The notes below the pieces were generated by a model. That model worked only from the letters and a program-made list of their open reading frames with translations, made no database searches and was not told where the DNA came from. DNA of 64,000 bases from Actinospineispora eucalypti (GTDB lineage: Bacteria; Actinomycetota; Actinomycetes; Mycobacteriales; Pseudonocardiaceae), in assembly GCA_014208095.1 (NCBI GenBank), contig JACHMT010000001.1:930001-994000 (forward strand), written 5' to 3'. A program made the translations under genes and the position numbers. This document shows, piece by piece, positions 39,083-46,864 of the stretch; the stretch's first letter is position 1, and each line of letters opens with the position of its first letter.

Positions 39083-40237
39083 GTGCAGCGAAGCAGCGAA
39101 CGGATCCTCGTGACCCACACCGGCAGCCTCCCCCGCACCCCGGAGATGCGCGCGGTGTTCGCCGGTGAACGCCAGGTAGACGCGGCCGAGCGGGCCGAGC
39201 TGGTGCGGTCCGGCGTCGCGGACGTGGTGCGCCGGCAGCTGGACGCCGGCGTCGACGTGGTCAACGACGGCGAAACCGGCAAGGAGAGCTACTCCACCTA
39301 CGTGCGGGAGCGGCTGACCGGCTTCGACGGCGAGCCCGAGTCGGTGCTCTCCCTGGCCGACCTCAACGCGTACCCGGGCGCGCGGGACAAGTTCATGCAG
39401 GTCACCGGCAACGACGTGGCCGAGGTGCTCGGCCCGCCGGCGTGCTCCGGACCCATCGCGGTGGCCGACCCGGATGCGGTGGACGCGGACATCCGGAACC
39501 TGCGCGCGGCCGCCGAGGGCACCGGGGCGACCGAGCTGTTCCTCTCCGCCGCGTCCCCCGGCGTGATCGCCTCCTTCTTCGCCAACCACCACTACCCGAA
39601 CCGCGAGGCCTACCTGTTGGCGCTGGCCGAGGCGATGCGCCACGAGTACGAGGCGATCGCGGCCTCCGGGATCATCCTGCAGCTGGACTGCCCGGACCTG
39701 GCCATGTGCCGGCACGTGCTGTTCGACCAGCTCAGCCTGGAGGAGTTCCGGAGCCAGGCCCGGCTGGCGGTCGAGATGATCAACCACGCCACGGCGAACA
39801 TCGACCCCGACCGGATGCGCATCCACCTGTGCTGGGGCAACTACGAGGGGCCGCACCACCTGGACGTGGCGCTGGCGGACATCATCGACGTGGTGCTGCG
39901 CGCCCGGCCCAACGGCATAGTGCTGGAGGGCGCCAACCCCCGGCACGAGCACGAGTGGCAGGTGTTCACCGACGTCGAGGTGCCCGAGGGCAAGGTGTTG
40001 ATGCCCGGCGTGGTCGACTCGACCAGCAACTACATCGAGCACCCCGAGCTGATCGCGCAGCGCCTCACCCGGTACGCGGACGCGGTCGGGGCGGAGAATG
40101 TACTGGCCGCCACCGACTGTGGGTTCGCCACCGGCGCGCGCATGTCCGCCGTCGACCCGGACATCGCCTGGGCGAAGCTGCGCGCGATGGCCGAGGGGGC
40201 GCGGATAGCCAGCCAGCGGCTCTACAGCCGGGTCTGA
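39083..40237 (+). CDS. MetE C-terminal-like (cobalamin-independent methionine synthase family) zinc protein
   Basis: 384 residues from GTG 39083 (GGAG at the start; GTG 39110 is a shorter choice). It is a single TIM barrel of the MetE C-terminal/epoxyalkane-CoM-transferase type: THTGSLPRTPEMR, DGETGKESYSTYV and HxC in RIHLCWGNYEG, Glu in IVLEGANPRHEH and Cys in ATDCGF, so the zinc ligands His/Cys/Glu/Cys are in place. The N-terminal methyltransferase domain of full MetE is missing. It should activate a thiol on zinc for alkyl transfer; substrate unknown. Confidence 0.85.
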   Translation: MQRSSERILVTHTGSLPRTPEMRAVFAGERQVDAAERAELVRSGVADVVRRQLDAGVDVVNDGETGKESYSTYVRERLTGFDGEPESVLSLADLNAYPGARDKFMQVTGNDVAEVLGPPACSGPIAVADPDAVDADIRNLRAAAEGTGATELFLSAASPGVIASFFANHHYPNREAYLLALAEAMRHEYEAIAASGIILQLDCPDLAMCRHVLFDQLSLEEFRSQARLAVEMINHATANIDPDRMRIHLCWGNYEGPHHLDVALADIIDVVLRARPNGIVLEGANPRHEHEWQVFTDVEVPEGKVLMPGVVDSTSNYIEHPELIAQRLTRYADAVGAENVLAATDCGFATGARMSAVDPDIAWAKLRAMAEGARIASQRLYSRV

Positions 40238-40251
40238 GCTGGGAATTAGCG

Positions 40252-40330
40252 AGGCTGCCGGCCGAACGATGGGCGCGTAAGGACGGACGCACCACCACTG
40301 TTTTTCAAGAGCCGCTCTGGCCGGCAGCCT
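40252..40330. terminator. 12-bp inverted repeat after the MetE-like gene
   Basis: AGGCTGCCGGCC (40252-40263) pairs exactly with GGCCGGCAGCCT (40319-40330), with a 55-nt loop containing TGTTTTTC. It lies between this gene and the convergent alpha/beta hydrolase, so a bidirectional terminator is likely, though the loop is long. Confidence 0.45.
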
Positions 40331-40379
40331 TACTTATCACAACGAACAGTAACGAAGACGGTTACGGGCTGTTGACAAC

Positions 40380-41129
40380 TCAATCCGGCAGGGAGTCCCA
40401 GAACCGCCTCAACGCGGCCGCGCCGCGCTTCGGGTCCTGCACCATCCACCAGTGACCGAGCCCGTCCAGCACCTCGATCCGTGCGCCGGCCCGTTCGGCC
40501 GCCCGGCGGATCATCTCCTCGGTGCCGACGAAGTGGTCCTCGGTGGCCCGGATCTCCAGCCCGGGCCGAGCCCGGGCCGCCTCCAGGTTCCGGCCGGCCT
40601 CGCTCAGCGCCGGCTGCGCGGCGTCCCGGTAGAGCAGCAGGATGGCGCGGCCCATCTCGGCGCCCTGCCCGTCGGCCAGCTCGCTGGCCACCTCGGCGTT
40701 GATGCCCAGGTCGACCATGCGCGCGGTGCGGTCGGCCGGCGTCCCGCCCATCATGGTGTCCACCAGCTCCTCGCCGGCCCCCGGCTGTTGCCAGATCTGT
40801 GCGAGGTCGTGCCACACGTAGTCCGGGTCGAACACGCCGACGATGTCCGACGCCCAGCTGCGCAGCAGGTCGGGCCGGTGCATCGCCACGTTCACCACGT
40901 GGCCTCCGCCCCAGTCGTGGCCGACCAGGTCCACCGGCGCCTCGAACTTCTCCAGCTCGGCGATCAGCCAGTCGCGGTACTCCAGCATGGTCGCGCCGAA
41001 ACCCTGAGGCAACGGCGCGCCGAAGCCGGGCGGGGAGAGGCAGACCACGTCGTCGGTGCCCAGCGCGTCCACCAGGGGACCCCATACCGCTTCGGTCTCG
41101 GGATTTCCGTGCACGAATACCACCGTCAT
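40380..41129 (-). CDS. Alpha/beta hydrolase (dehalogenase/epoxide hydrolase-like)
   Basis: 249 residues from ATG 41129. Oxyanion motif VFVHGNPETE, nucleophile elbow VGHDWGGGH with Asp as the nucleophile (as in haloalkane dehalogenases and epoxide hydrolases rather than Ser esterases), and catalytic His in DGLGHWWMVQDP. A helical cap lies between. Likely cytosolic. Whether it acts on halides, epoxides or acyl esters cannot be told. It stands alone, after a region holding a 33-codon gene on the same strand. Confidence 0.85.
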   Translation of the reverse strand: MTVVFVHGNPETEAVWGPLVDALGTDDVVCLSPPGFGAPLPQGFGATMLEYRDWLIAELEKFEAPVDLVGHDWGGGHVVNVAMHRPDLLRSWASDIVGVFDPDYVWHDLAQIWQQPGAGEELVDTMMGGTPADRTARMVDLGINAEVASELADGQGAEMGRAILLLYRDAAQPALSEAGRNLEAARARPGLEIRATEDHFVGTEEMIRRAAERAGARIEVLDGLGHWWMVQDPKRGAAALRRFWDSLPD

Positions 41130-41185
41130 GAAGGCATGATTGCACCATCACGGGCATACCGCGCGGTCGATTTCGGGAGAATTCC

Positions 41186-41233
41186 GGAAGAGGGCTGCCA
41201 GCCGCGACGAAAAGAGGGAGGCAGCCCTCTTCC
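41186..41233 (-). terminator. 14-bp hairpin following the 33-codon gene
   Basis: GGAAGAGGGCTGCC (41186-41199) pairs exactly with GGCAGCCCTCTTCC (41220-41233). On the minus strand it starts 14 bp after the small gene's stop and is followed by a weakly AT-rich stretch. It would terminate the small gene's transcript before the hydrolase or limit read-through. Confidence 0.65.
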
Positions 41234-41247
41234 GTCCGGGGAGTCCG

Positions 41248-41349
41248 CTATGGCCTGACGAAAAGGCGGCCGACGAAAGAGGGTCCTCGGACGTCGTTGA
41301 CCTGCATGGTGTGGATCCGGTACAGCAATCGTTCCAGGTAGGTAAACAT
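41248..41349 (-). CDS. 33-aa small protein with its own promoter, RBS and terminator
   Basis: ATG 41349 to TAG 41248-41250 encodes 33 residues beginning MFTYLERLLYRIHTM and ending VGRLFVRP, basic and amphipathic, with no Cys. A strong GAGGAGGG site lies 6-13 bp upstream of the ATG. Upstream is a good promoter (TTGACA, 17-nt spacer, CAGGAT). A perfect 14-bp hairpin follows the stop. It sits in the 325-bp gap between the hydrolase and the next gene. Family not recognised: it may be a small protein, a leader peptide for the hydrolase or a signalling peptide. Confidence 0.6.
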   Translation of the reverse strand: MFTYLERLLYRIHTMQVNDVRGPSFVGRLFVRP

Positions 41350-41391
41350 CCGGTGCCCTCCTCTCGGCAATCTCGGGCAGCCGTTGTACCG

Positions 41392-41420
41392 ATCCTGGTA
41401 TAGGGCCACTAATGTGTCAA
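41392..41420 (-). promoter_or_regulatory. Sigma-A-type promoter for the 33-codon gene
   Basis: On the minus strand, TTGACA (41415-41420), a 17-nt spacer and CAGGAT (41392-41397) form a near-consensus actinobacterial housekeeping promoter. The small gene's ATG lies 43 bp downstream. Confidence 0.7.
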
Positions 41421-41454
41421 CGTCCGGAACGCTAAGCCTTGGTCAAGGACTCTT

Positions 41455-42060
41455 GTGCAGGAAACGTGGGATATAGCGCTGAACGTGGTGCTGGCGGTGG
41501 TCGGGCTGCTCGGCGGGGTCGCCGTCTCGCACTTCTACTACCGGCGCGGGGGCGCCGCGCGGCACCGGCTGGAGATCGGCATGGTGGAGCTGGCCCGGAT
41601 CGACCCGGCCGCCGTGGGCGTCCGGGCGGAGATCAAGATCGGCGCCCAGGTGGTGACCAACCTGGTGGTGCTGGAGATCTCGGTGCGCAACGCCGGCCAG
41701 CTGGACCTGGACCTGCACGACGGCGCCAATGACGAGGCGCTGCGCGACCGCCGCCCGCGCATCGAGCTGCCGGCGGGACTGCGCGCGCTGGCCGGCCCGT
41801 GGAACCCGGACGGCGCACCCCACGGCGCGGACGTCCGGGTGGCTCGCCAGCTGCTGGACGGCCGGCAGCTGTTCCACCTGCACGTGCGCACCCTCTCCGC
41901 GCGTACCGAAGTGGTCACCAGGGTGGTGTGCGCCTACCCGGAGTCCGAGGTCGGCCCGCCGCTGGAGGCCGACCAGCTGGCGTTCTACCCGGGATTCACC
42001 GCGCAGCTGGACGTGAGCCCCTCCGGGCTGCTCGCCCAGGCGCGCAAGCCCCGTGAGTGA
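41455..42060 (+). CDS. Single-TM hypothetical protein
   Basis: 201 residues from GTG 41455. One TM helix at the N-terminus (about 8-25, VVLAVVGLLGGVAVSHFYY), then a soluble domain of mixed beta character (LEIGMVELARIDP, VVLEISVRNAGQLDLDLHDG, FHLHVRTLSARTEVVTRVVCAYPESEVG). It resembles small membrane-tethered hypothetical proteins of actinomycetes with an immunoglobulin-like fold (inference). No family recognised. Confidence 0.65.
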   Translation: MQETWDIALNVVLAVVGLLGGVAVSHFYYRRGGAARHRLEIGMVELARIDPAAVGVRAEIKIGAQVVTNLVVLEISVRNAGQLDLDLHDGANDEALRDRRPRIELPAGLRALAGPWNPDGAPHGADVRVARQLLDGRQLFHLHVRTLSARTEVVTRVVCAYPESEVGPPLEADQLAFYPGFTAQLDVSPSGLLAQARKPRE

Positions 42061-42225
42061 CCCCCGGACGGGTGCCTCGGCGTAGGCGCTGAGCAGGGGT
42101 TTGAGTAAGATGCGCGGCAGACGCGCCAGGCCTTCAACATCACCTGCGACCGGGATGATCGCGTAACTCGTCCCGACCGTAATCGTTAACGCAGATAACA
42201 AACGTCACACGGGCGGAGCAGCGCT

Positions 42226-42588
42226 GTGGTTCGTTCAATCGGGATGGTGGCGGCCGTTGCCGCGGCCGCTCTGGCGATCATCGTCGGGGTAATCGCGTTC
42301 AACGCCCACCGGGCGCAGGACCAGGCGCGGCCGCCGGGTGGCGGCGGCCAGGCCGGCGTCCCCGGCCACAGCCTGGCGAGCTTCGAGATGAACCAGTACC
42401 TGCCCGAGGCGCTCCGCCCGGCGGCGCCGCCCGCGCCGGTGGAGGCCGCCGGCCCGGCCCCGGTCGTCTCCCGCGCCACCCCGTCCGGCGGCGCGGTGGC
42501 CGCACCGCCGCCCCCGGCCCGCGGCTGCAGTGGCAGCGGCATCGTCGGCGGGTTGCTCAACGCACTCGGCCTCGGCGTGGGCTGCTGA
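42226..42588 (+). CDS. Small Pro-rich secreted or membrane-anchored protein
   Basis: 120 residues from GTG 42226. A hydrophobic N-terminal segment (about 4-24, signal-like or anchor) precedes a Pro/Ala/Gly-rich region and a short C-terminal tail with exactly two Cys (CSGSGIVGGLLNALGLGVGC, ending at the terminal Cys). Two Cys framing a hydrophobic Gly/Leu loop suggest a disulfide-closed hairpin outside the cell. No family recognised. It precedes the ligase-kinase fusion by 98 bp on the same strand. Confidence 0.6.
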   Translation: MVRSIGMVAAVAAAALAIIVGVIAFNAHRAQDQARPPGGGGQAGVPGHSLASFEMNQYLPEALRPAAPPAPVEAAGPAPVVSRATPSGGAVAAPPPPARGCSGSGIVGGLLNALGLGVGC

Positions 42589-42686
42589 GCCCGTCCGCCG
42601 CCGGCGGCGGCGCGGCTGTCTCAGCCGGTCCGCCGTTCGGCATATTGCCGCCGCTCGGCCGGGTGATTGCCAATTAAGCTCGAACC

Positions 42687-44336
42687 GTGGCAGCGGTGGC
42701 CGGCACCCCCGACCCGATCCGCCCGATGCTCGCGTCCGACGGCGCGATGCCGAGCGGTTCGCGGTGGGCTTTCGAGTTCGTCTGGGACGGGCTGCGCACG
42801 CTGGCCTACCTGGAGCCGGGCCGGGTGTGGCTGTACAGCGCCACCGGCCGGCCGATCACCGCCAGCTACCCGGAGTTGGGTGCGCTGGCCGGACTGGCCG
42901 ACCGGCACGGCCCGCTGGTGCTGGACGGCAAGATCATCGCGCTGGACCAGCTGCGCCGGCCGAGCGCCCGGTTGCTGCGCAAACGGATGAGCAACGCGTC
43001 GCCGTCGCCCGCCCTGCTGCGCCGCGTACCGGTGCGGTTCTACCTGCTCGACCTGCTGCGCGCGGAGGGCGACGACCTGACCGACACGCCCTACCAGCGG
43101 CGCCGTGAGCTGCTCGGTGAGCTGGACCTGAGCGGCGTCCCCGCGCAGCTGCCGCCGTACTTCGTGGACACCGACGGGCAGACGGTCCTGCACGAGGCCA
43201 CCCGGCACGGCCTGGCCGGCGTGGTGGCCAAGCGGCTGGACTCGCGCTACCAGCCCGGCCGGCGTTCCCGGGCCTGGGTGCAGACCTTGCCCCGGCACAC
43301 CCAGCAGGTGGTCGTCGGCGGCTGGCAGCCAGGGGAGAACGGTGAGCTGGCCGCGCTGCTGGTCGGCGTGCCGGATCGCCACGGCCTGCGCTTCCTGGCC
43401 CGCGTCAGCTCGGGCTTCACCCCGGTCGAGCGCCGGGAGCTGACCCGCCAGCTGGCCGAGCTGGCCCAGCCGGACTGCCCGTTCGGCACACCGCCCGAGC
43501 CGGCCGGCCAGCGGGACACGCACTGGGTGTCCCCCCGGCTGGTCGGGGAGATCTCCTACCGGCGGCCGGACCCGGGCAGCCGGCCCAGACAGGCCAGCTG
43601 GCAGCGGCTGCGCCCGACCGTGCACCCGGCCGGCGTCGGCGCGGCGCCGTGGCTGACCGTCTCGGACGAGGTCGTGGTGGCCGACCCGGCGGCCGGGGCG
43701 GACGATCTCGCGCTGTTGAACGAGGCGGTCCGGCTGGCCCAGGCGGAGCTGCGCGCGGAACGGGCGCGGATCTCCCAGCACTTCCTCTACAACGTGCTCA
43801 CCACCATCGCCTCCTACATGCGCACCGACCCGCCGCGCGCCCGTGAGCTGCTGCTGGACTTCGCCGAGTACACCCGTTACTCGTTCCGCGGCGAGCAGAT
43901 CAGCACGCTCGGCGCCGAGCTGGCCAACGTGGACCGCTACCTGGCGCTGGAGTGCGCGCGCTTCGGCGAGCGGCTGACGGTGAAGCGGGACGTGGCCGAG
44001 GGGCTGGAGGACGTGCAGCTGCCGTTCCTCGCGGTGCAGCAGTTGGTGGAGGCGGCCGTCCGGCACGGCATCGAGGGTATGCCGCGCGGCGGCACGGTGA
44101 CGGTGACCGCCGCGACGCTCGGCACCGAGTGCGTGGTCACGCTGAGCGAGGACGCCACGGTCGTTTCGGACGCCCGGGAGCCGTCCTGGCTGACCGAGGC
44201 GCTGTCCGACGTGCGGGACCGGTTGCGCGCCGCACCCGGTCCGGCGGCGGCCGCGCTGGACGTGAGCCTGCCGGCCGACGGAGGGACCATGGTCACCCTG
44301 CGCCTGCCCCGCCCGCAGGGCAGACTGGAAGCGTGA
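42687..44336 (+). CDS. Catalytically degenerate LigD-type DNA ligase module fused to a LytS-type histidine kinase module
   Basis: 549 residues from GTG 42687. Residues about 10-310 follow an ATP-dependent ligase (LigC/LigD type): IRPMLAS, WAFEFVWDGLR where catalytic Lys is Val32, VLDGKIIALD (Glu to Lys82), GLAGVVAKRLDSRY (Glu to Ala177), WVQTL in place of W-x-K-x-K, then an OB-fold with FLARVSSGFT and HWVSPRLVGEISY. Residues about 340-540 match LytS-family kinases: ISQHFLYNVLTTIASYMR (His365, Asn369), then VDRYLALECARFGERL. The N-box reads VEAAVRHG (usual VENAxxHG) and the ATP-lid glycines are lost. Both modules are predicted inactive. Its stop overlaps the next gene. Confidence 0.85.
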   Translation: MAAVAGTPDPIRPMLASDGAMPSGSRWAFEFVWDGLRTLAYLEPGRVWLYSATGRPITASYPELGALAGLADRHGPLVLDGKIIALDQLRRPSARLLRKRMSNASPSPALLRRVPVRFYLLDLLRAEGDDLTDTPYQRRRELLGELDLSGVPAQLPPYFVDTDGQTVLHEATRHGLAGVVAKRLDSRYQPGRRSRAWVQTLPRHTQQVVVGGWQPGENGELAALLVGVPDRHGLRFLARVSSGFTPVERRELTRQLAELAQPDCPFGTPPEPAGQRDTHWVSPRLVGEISYRRPDPGSRPRQASWQRLRPTVHPAGVGAAPWLTVSDEVVVADPAAGADDLALLNEAVRLAQAELRAERARISQHFLYNVLTTIASYMRTDPPRARELLLDFAEYTRYSFRGEQISTLGAELANVDRYLALECARFGERLTVKRDVAEGLEDVQLPFLAVQQLVEAAVRHGIEGMPRGGTVTVTAATLGTECVVTLSEDATVVSDAREPSWLTEALSDVRDRLRAAPGPAAAALDVSLPADGGTMVTLRLPRPQGRLEA

Positions 44337-44662
44337 TCTACGAGATCAGGGAGTACACCACGGTCCCCGGCCGGATGCCCGCACTGGTCAAACGATTCAA
44401 CGAGCACACCCTCGGACTTTTCCAGAAGCACGGCATTGACCTCGACTTCATCTCGCTCACCGGATTCGGCGACAACACCGGAAACGAGCTGGTCTACGTG
44501 GTCCGCTTCGAGGACTACGGTGACCTCGAGCGCAAATGGGCCGCGTTCCAGGGCGACCCGGACTGGCAGGCCGCCAAGGCGGCCAGCGAGGCCGACGGCC
44601 CGATCGTGGCGAACATCAGCCGCCGGATTCTCAGCCCTTCGGCGTTCGAGGCGGCCCAGTGA
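44333..44662 (+). CDS. NIPSNAP family protein
   Basis: 109 residues from GTG 44333, which overlaps the stop of the fusion gene (GTGA). IYEIREYTTVPGRMPALVKRF, HTLGLFQKHGIDLDFI, and NELVYVVRFEDYGDLERKWAAFQGDPDW match the NIPSNAP ferredoxin-like dimeric fold. These proteins are small alpha/beta barrels without a known catalytic residue. It also overlaps the phosphatase gene (GTGA), so the three genes form one translational unit. Confidence 0.88.
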   Translation: MIYEIREYTTVPGRMPALVKRFNEHTLGLFQKHGIDLDFISLTGFGDNTGNELVYVVRFEDYGDLERKWAAFQGDPDWQAAKAASEADGPIVANISRRILSPSAFEAAQ

Positions 44663-45390
44663 GCCGGCTGGAAGCGAACGGCCGGTGGGTGGATGTCGAC
44701 GGCATGGACAACGTCCGCGACCTCGGCGGGCTGCCCCTGCGCACCGGCGGCGTGACCCGGTCCGGGCAGATCCTGCGCGGTGCCCGGTTGGCCGAGCTGA
44801 CCGAGTCCGGCACCGAGCTGCTGGCCGAGAAGTACGGCATCCGCCTGGTGATCGACCTGCGCTCGCCCCGTGAGGTGGACCGGGACGGCCCCACGCCGCT
44901 GGAGCGGGCCGGCGTGCGCACCGAGCACCTCTCCGTGCTCCCCGAGGGGCAGCGCCCGGTACCCCGCGAGGACGAGGACCCCAAGCTGTTCGCCTACCGG
45001 GGCTACCTGAACCACCGGCCGGAGAACGTGCTCGCCGCGCTGCGCCTGCTCGCCGACCCGGAGAACGGCCCCACGGTGGTGCACTGCGCCGCCGGCAAGG
45101 ACCGGACCGGGGTGATCTGCGCGCTGGTCCAGGAGGTCGCCGGCGTGGAGCGGGACGCCGTGGTGGACGACTACGCGCTGTCCAACGAGCGCCTGCCACA
45201 GATCCTGCGCCGGCTGGCCGTGGTGGAACCGGGCATCGACGTGGACAACCCCGAGCTCTACCTGTGCCCGCCGTCCGTGATGGCCGCCCTGATGGCGGAA
45301 CTGGACGCCCACGGCTCACCCGCCACCTGGCTCAAGTCTCGAGGCCTCACCGACCAGGAACTGACCACCCTCCGCACCCGCCTCACCTAA
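44659..45390 (+). CDS. Protein-tyrosine phosphatase (PtpB-like)
   Basis: 243 residues from GTG 44659, overlapping the NIPSNAP gene by 4 nt. NVRDLGGLPLRTGGVTRSGQI and IDLRSPREVDRDG are typical of the PtpB/YwlE-type actinobacterial tyrosine phosphatase family. The P-loop VHCAAGKDRTGVICAL carries Cys and Arg, and a late DDYALSNE supplies the usual context. It should dephosphorylate Tyr-phosphate or phospholipid-like substrates; no transmembrane part. Linkage to the ligase-kinase fusion suggests a common signalling role (inference). Confidence 0.9.
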   Translation: MSRLEANGRWVDVDGMDNVRDLGGLPLRTGGVTRSGQILRGARLAELTESGTELLAEKYGIRLVIDLRSPREVDRDGPTPLERAGVRTEHLSVLPEGQRPVPREDEDPKLFAYRGYLNHRPENVLAALRLLADPENGPTVVHCAAGKDRTGVICALVQEVAGVERDAVVDDYALSNERLPQILRRLAVVEPGIDVDNPELYLCPPSVMAALMAELDAHGSPATWLKSRGLTDQELTTLRTRLT

Positions 45391-45393
45391 CCG

Positions 45394-45619
45394 GCGAGTC
45401 GGGGATCTGGGTACGGCGAGTCGGGGATCCGGGTACGGCGAGTCGGGGATCTGAGTACGGCGAGTCGGGGATCTGGGTACGGCGTCGGCCGGCCCGGGGC
45501 CATCATCGCCGGAGGCCGGTAGCCGGTTCGCACGTCGACCAACCGACGCCATACCCCATCTCCACGCCCGGCCCCGTACCCCAATCCCCGACTCGCCGTA
45601 CCCCGATCCCCGACTCGCG
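45394..45619. repeat. Family A 22-bp repeats, forward array and inverted copies
   Basis: Four forward units (GAGTCGGGGATCTGGGTACG type) run from about 45394 to 45485, starting 4 bp after the phosphatase stop; two inverted units lie at about 45576-45619. The intervening about 90 bp has no gene signal. The 301-bp gap to the acyl-CoA dehydrogenase gene holds only these repeats. Confidence 0.9.
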
Positions 45620-45691
45620 GGGTGTTCGGGCGTGATACGGGGTGGGGTGATTTGGGCGGCAGGTTACCGGTGAGTATGCGAAGCTGGTCAC

Positions 45692-46864
45692 ATGGACCTG
45701 AGCTACAGCGCCGAAGAGGAGAAGTTCCGCGAGGAGCTGCGCGGTTGGCTGGGCGCGCACATCCCGGAGGAGTGGACCAGGCCCGGGTTCTGGGGGGCGC
45801 TGCCGTCCGAGGAGAGCTTCCAGATGCGCCGCGACTGGGAGCGGGAGAAGGCGCTGGCCGGGTTCGCCGGCATCCAGTGGCCCACCGAGTACGGCGGGCG
45901 CGGCGGCACACCGGGGATGAAGGCCATCTACGACGAGGAGATGGTCAAGGCGCACGCGCCGACCACGGTGAACCCGCTCGGCCTCACCTTCCTAGCGCCC
46001 ACCGTGATGGCCATCGGCACCGACGCGCAGAAGAAGGAGATCATCGGGCCGATGCTGCGCAACGAGGTGATCTGGTGCCAGGGCTTCTCCGAGCCCGGCG
46101 CCGGCTCCGACCTCGCCGCGCTGTCCACGAAGGGCGTGAGGGACGGCGACGACTTCGTGGTCAACGGCCAGAAGGTGTGGACCACCAACGCCGTGCACGG
46201 CGACAAGATCTTCACAATGGTGCGCACCGAGCCCGGTTCGGAGAAGCACCGGGGCATCTCCATGCTGCTCATCGACATGGACCAGCCCGGCGTGCAGGCC
46301 CGCCCGCTCAAGCAGATGAGTGGGGCCAGTGAGTTCGGTGAGGTGTTCTTCACCGACGCGCGGGTCCCGGCCGCCGCCTGCCTGGGCGACATCGGCGACG
46401 GCTGGCGCACCGCGATGCTGCTGCTCTCCTTCGAGCGGGGTGCCTCCGGCATCGCGCAGTACACCGAGTTCCGCCGGCAGTACGACGACATCGCCGCCGT
46501 GGCCCGGGCACTCGGGCGCGATAGCGACCCCGTCATCCGCAACAAGCTGGCCAAGGTGCTCACCGACCTGGAGTGCCTGCGCTACCACGCCATGCACGTG
46601 CTCACCCAGGTTGAACAGGGCCGGGACCTCGGTTTCGAGGCGTCCATGACCAAGCTGATCTGGTCGGAGACCTTCCAGGACCTGTGGGAGGTGTTCGACG
46701 ACGTGCTCGGCCCGGACGCGACGCTGCGCGAGCCGGTCGCCGGGCTGGACCTGGCCGCCCTGCACGGGCAGGCGATGTGGTCCCGGTCGGTGACCATCTG
46801 GGGTGGTTCGTCGCAGGTGCAGCGCAACATCGTCGCCGAGCGGGTGCTCGGCCTGCCTCGTTAG
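45692..46864 (+). CDS. Acyl-CoA dehydrogenase, first of a pair
   Basis: 390 residues from ATG 45692. Typical ACAD layout: helical N-terminus, FAD/substrate beta domain (GFSEPGAGSDLAALSTKG, VVNGQKVWTTNAVHGDKI), and C-terminal helices with ARALGRDSDPVIRNKLAK and late WSRSVTIWGGSSQVQRNIVAERVLGLPR. The next gene is a shorter ACAD; such pairs act as heterotetramers on CoA-bound steroid or lipid side chains in mycobacteria (ChsE type), which is the likely use here. The TAG stop is formed at a MITE insertion point. Confidence 0.93.
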   Translation: MDLSYSAEEEKFREELRGWLGAHIPEEWTRPGFWGALPSEESFQMRRDWEREKALAGFAGIQWPTEYGGRGGTPGMKAIYDEEMVKAHAPTTVNPLGLTFLAPTVMAIGTDAQKKEIIGPMLRNEVIWCQGFSEPGAGSDLAALSTKGVRDGDDFVVNGQKVWTTNAVHGDKIFTMVRTEPGSEKHRGISMLLIDMDQPGVQARPLKQMSGASEFGEVFFTDARVPAAACLGDIGDGWRTAMLLLSFERGASGIAQYTEFRRQYDDIAAVARALGRDSDPVIRNKLAKVLTDLECLRYHAMHVLTQVEQGRDLGFEASMTKLIWSETFQDLWEVFDDVLGPDATLREPVAGLDLAALHGQAMWSRSVTIWGGSSQVQRNIVAERVLGLPR

